7,311 bases of DNA from JBFWNZ01 sp050250795 (GTDB lineage: Bacteria > Pseudomonadota > Alphaproteobacteria > UBA8366). The notes below the pieces were generated by a model. That model did no database searches. It had not been told where the DNA came from and worked only from the letters and a program-made list of their open reading frames with translations. The translations under genes and the position numbers were made by a program. Location of the stretch: the NCBI GenBank assembly GCA_050250795.1, contig JBFWNZ010000184.1, positions 1 through 7,311 on the forward strand, written 5' to 3'. Of the stretch, positions 6,325 to 7,311 are shown in pieces. Each line of letters opens with the position of its first letter. Position 1 is the first letter of the stretch.

Positions 6325-7311
6325 ATGCGTGCCGAAACCGCCGCGGTCGTCGATGAGATCCAGCAGTCCTTGGGACTGCTGAGGAGGCATCTTTGACCTC
6401 GATACTGCAAAACGCCGCTTCGACGAACTGACCGCCCGATCCGAAGACCCGAAACTGTGGGACGACCCCGCCGCGGCGCAGGCGTTGATGCGCGAGCGCA
6501 CGCGGCTGGAGGAACGCATCCAGGGCTATGAGGACCTGGAGCGGCGGTTGGCGGACGGGATGGAACTGCTGGAACTGGCCGAGGCCGAGGACGATGCCGA
6601 TGTCGCGGCGGAGGCCGAAGCGGGGCTGGCGACGCTGCGCGACGCGGCGGCCAAGCGCCAGATCGAGAGCCTGCTGTCGGGCGAGGCCGATGCCAACGAC
6701 GCCTATCTGGAAGTCCATGCGGGCGCCGGCGGCACCGAATCGCAGGACTGGGCCGAAATGCTGCTGCGCATGTATGTGCGCTGGGCCGAGCAGCACGGCC
6801 ATAAGGTGGAATGGGTCGAAGAGTCGCCCGGCGAAGAGGCGGGGATCAAATCCGCGACCGTCCGGATTTCCGGCACCAATGCTTATGGCTGGCTGAAGAC
6901 CGAGCGCGGGGTGCATCGGCTCGTGCGCATCTCGCCCTTCGATTCCGCGGCCCGCCGGCATACCAGCTTCGCCTCCATCGACGTCTATCCGGTGATCGAC
7001 GATTCCATCGAGGTCGCGGTGGAGGACAAGGATCTGCGCGTCGATACCTACCGGGCCTCGGGCGCCGGCGGCCAGCACGTCAACCGGACCGACAGCGCGG
7101 TGCGCATCACGCATATCCCGACCGGGATCGTGGTGCAGTGCCAGCAGGACCGCTCGCAGCACCGCAACCGGGCCGCGGCGATGAACATGCTCAAGGCCCG
7201 GCTGTACGAGATCGAGCTGATCCGGCGCGAGGAGAAGGCGCGGGCGGAGCACGACGCCAAGACGGACATCGCCTGGGGCCATCAGATCCGCTCCTATGTC
7301 CTGCACCCCTA
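6325..7311 (+). CDS. prfB: Peptide chain release factor 2 (RF2), programmed +1 frameshift, 3' truncated by window
   Basis: Class I release factor that reads UGA and UAA stop codons in the ribosomal A site and triggers peptidyl-tRNA hydrolysis. Frame zero (6325-6393) encodes 23 residues ending LRRHL and stops at UGA 6394-6396. Reading resumes in the +1 frame at GAC 6395, giving LRRHLDLDTAKRRF, and stays open to the window edge: 328 complete residues, with roughly 40 missing compared with E. coli RF2 (365 aa). The stop-recognition tripeptide SPF is at residues 203-205 (E. coli 205-207). The catalytic GGQ is at 248-250 within RASGAGGQHVNRTDSAVR (E. coli 250-252). The helical domain 1 (about 24-110) is Glu/Arg-rich. 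SPF rather than the RF1 PxT motif, together with the frameshift site, distinguishes it from RF1. An 80-nt gap after mrcA, without a clear terminator, suggests possible co-transcription. Confidence 0.97.
6382..6397 (+). promoter_or_regulatory. prfB programmed +1 frameshift signal
   Basis: AGGAGG (6382-6387) acts as an internal Shine-Dalgarno-like sequence. Three nucleotides (CAT) separate it from the slippery CTT (6391-6393), followed by TGA-C. In E. coli the site is AGGGGG, three nucleotides, CUU UGA C, so spacing and shift codon are identical. When RF2 is scarce, the ribosome pauses at UGA and slips from CUU to UUU, producing more RF2 (established mechanism). Homology of the fused protein on both sides supports use here. 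Confidence 0.95.

Noticed and set aside
6394..6396. The in-frame UGA as a sign that prfB is a pseudogene or that the sequence has an error.
   Set aside because: The CTT TGA C context with AGGAGG three nucleotides upstream is the known programmed frameshift of RF2, and the rest of the gene is intact.

Overview
The window is from a high-GC Gram-negative bacterium, most likely an alphaproteobacterium, possibly of the Rhodospirillales type. The reasons are the RNase E with an acidic insert inside its S1 domain, the PBP1A/AmiC family signatures, the strong G/C third-position bias, and the gene order rne < > amiC - mrcA - prfB, which I recall as common in that class. No mobile element, CRISPR array, tRNA or rRNA is visible.

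Layout. Positions 18-1901 (minus strand) hold a complete gene for RNase E, the endonuclease that starts mRNA decay. Its catalytic core is intact, but its C-terminal scaffold is unusually short. Positions 1902-2440 are a 539-bp divergent intergenic region. It holds candidate promoters in both directions, a 10-bp palindrome and, on the rne side, a leader that can fold into a closed multi-hairpin structure, which would suit RNase E autoregulation. Positions 2441-3688 (plus) encode an exported AmiC-type N-acetylmuramoyl-L-alanine amidase (AMIN plus Amidase_3 domains). Positions 3776-6244 (plus) encode a class A penicillin-binding protein of the PBP1A type (GT51 plus transpeptidase). Positions 6325-7311 (plus) encode peptide chain release factor 2, cut by the right window edge. 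Its reading depends on a programmed +1 frameshift at an in-frame UGA (6394-6396), so conventional ORF calling breaks the gene there.

How the genes work together. amiC and mrcA both act on peptidoglycan in the cell envelope: the amidase cleaves stem peptides to allow daughter-cell separation, and PBP1A polymerises and cross-links new glycan. The three plus-strand genes are separated by only 87 and 80 nt with no convincing U-tract terminator, so they may be co-transcribed. The link to rne and prfB is positional, but both of those are classic autoregulated genes (RNase E through its own leader, RF2 through its own frameshift), and the sequence contains plausible elements for each.

I found no new defence or mobile system. 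The most rewarding items are the RF2 frameshift cassette, the structured rne leader and the shortened RNase E scaffold.
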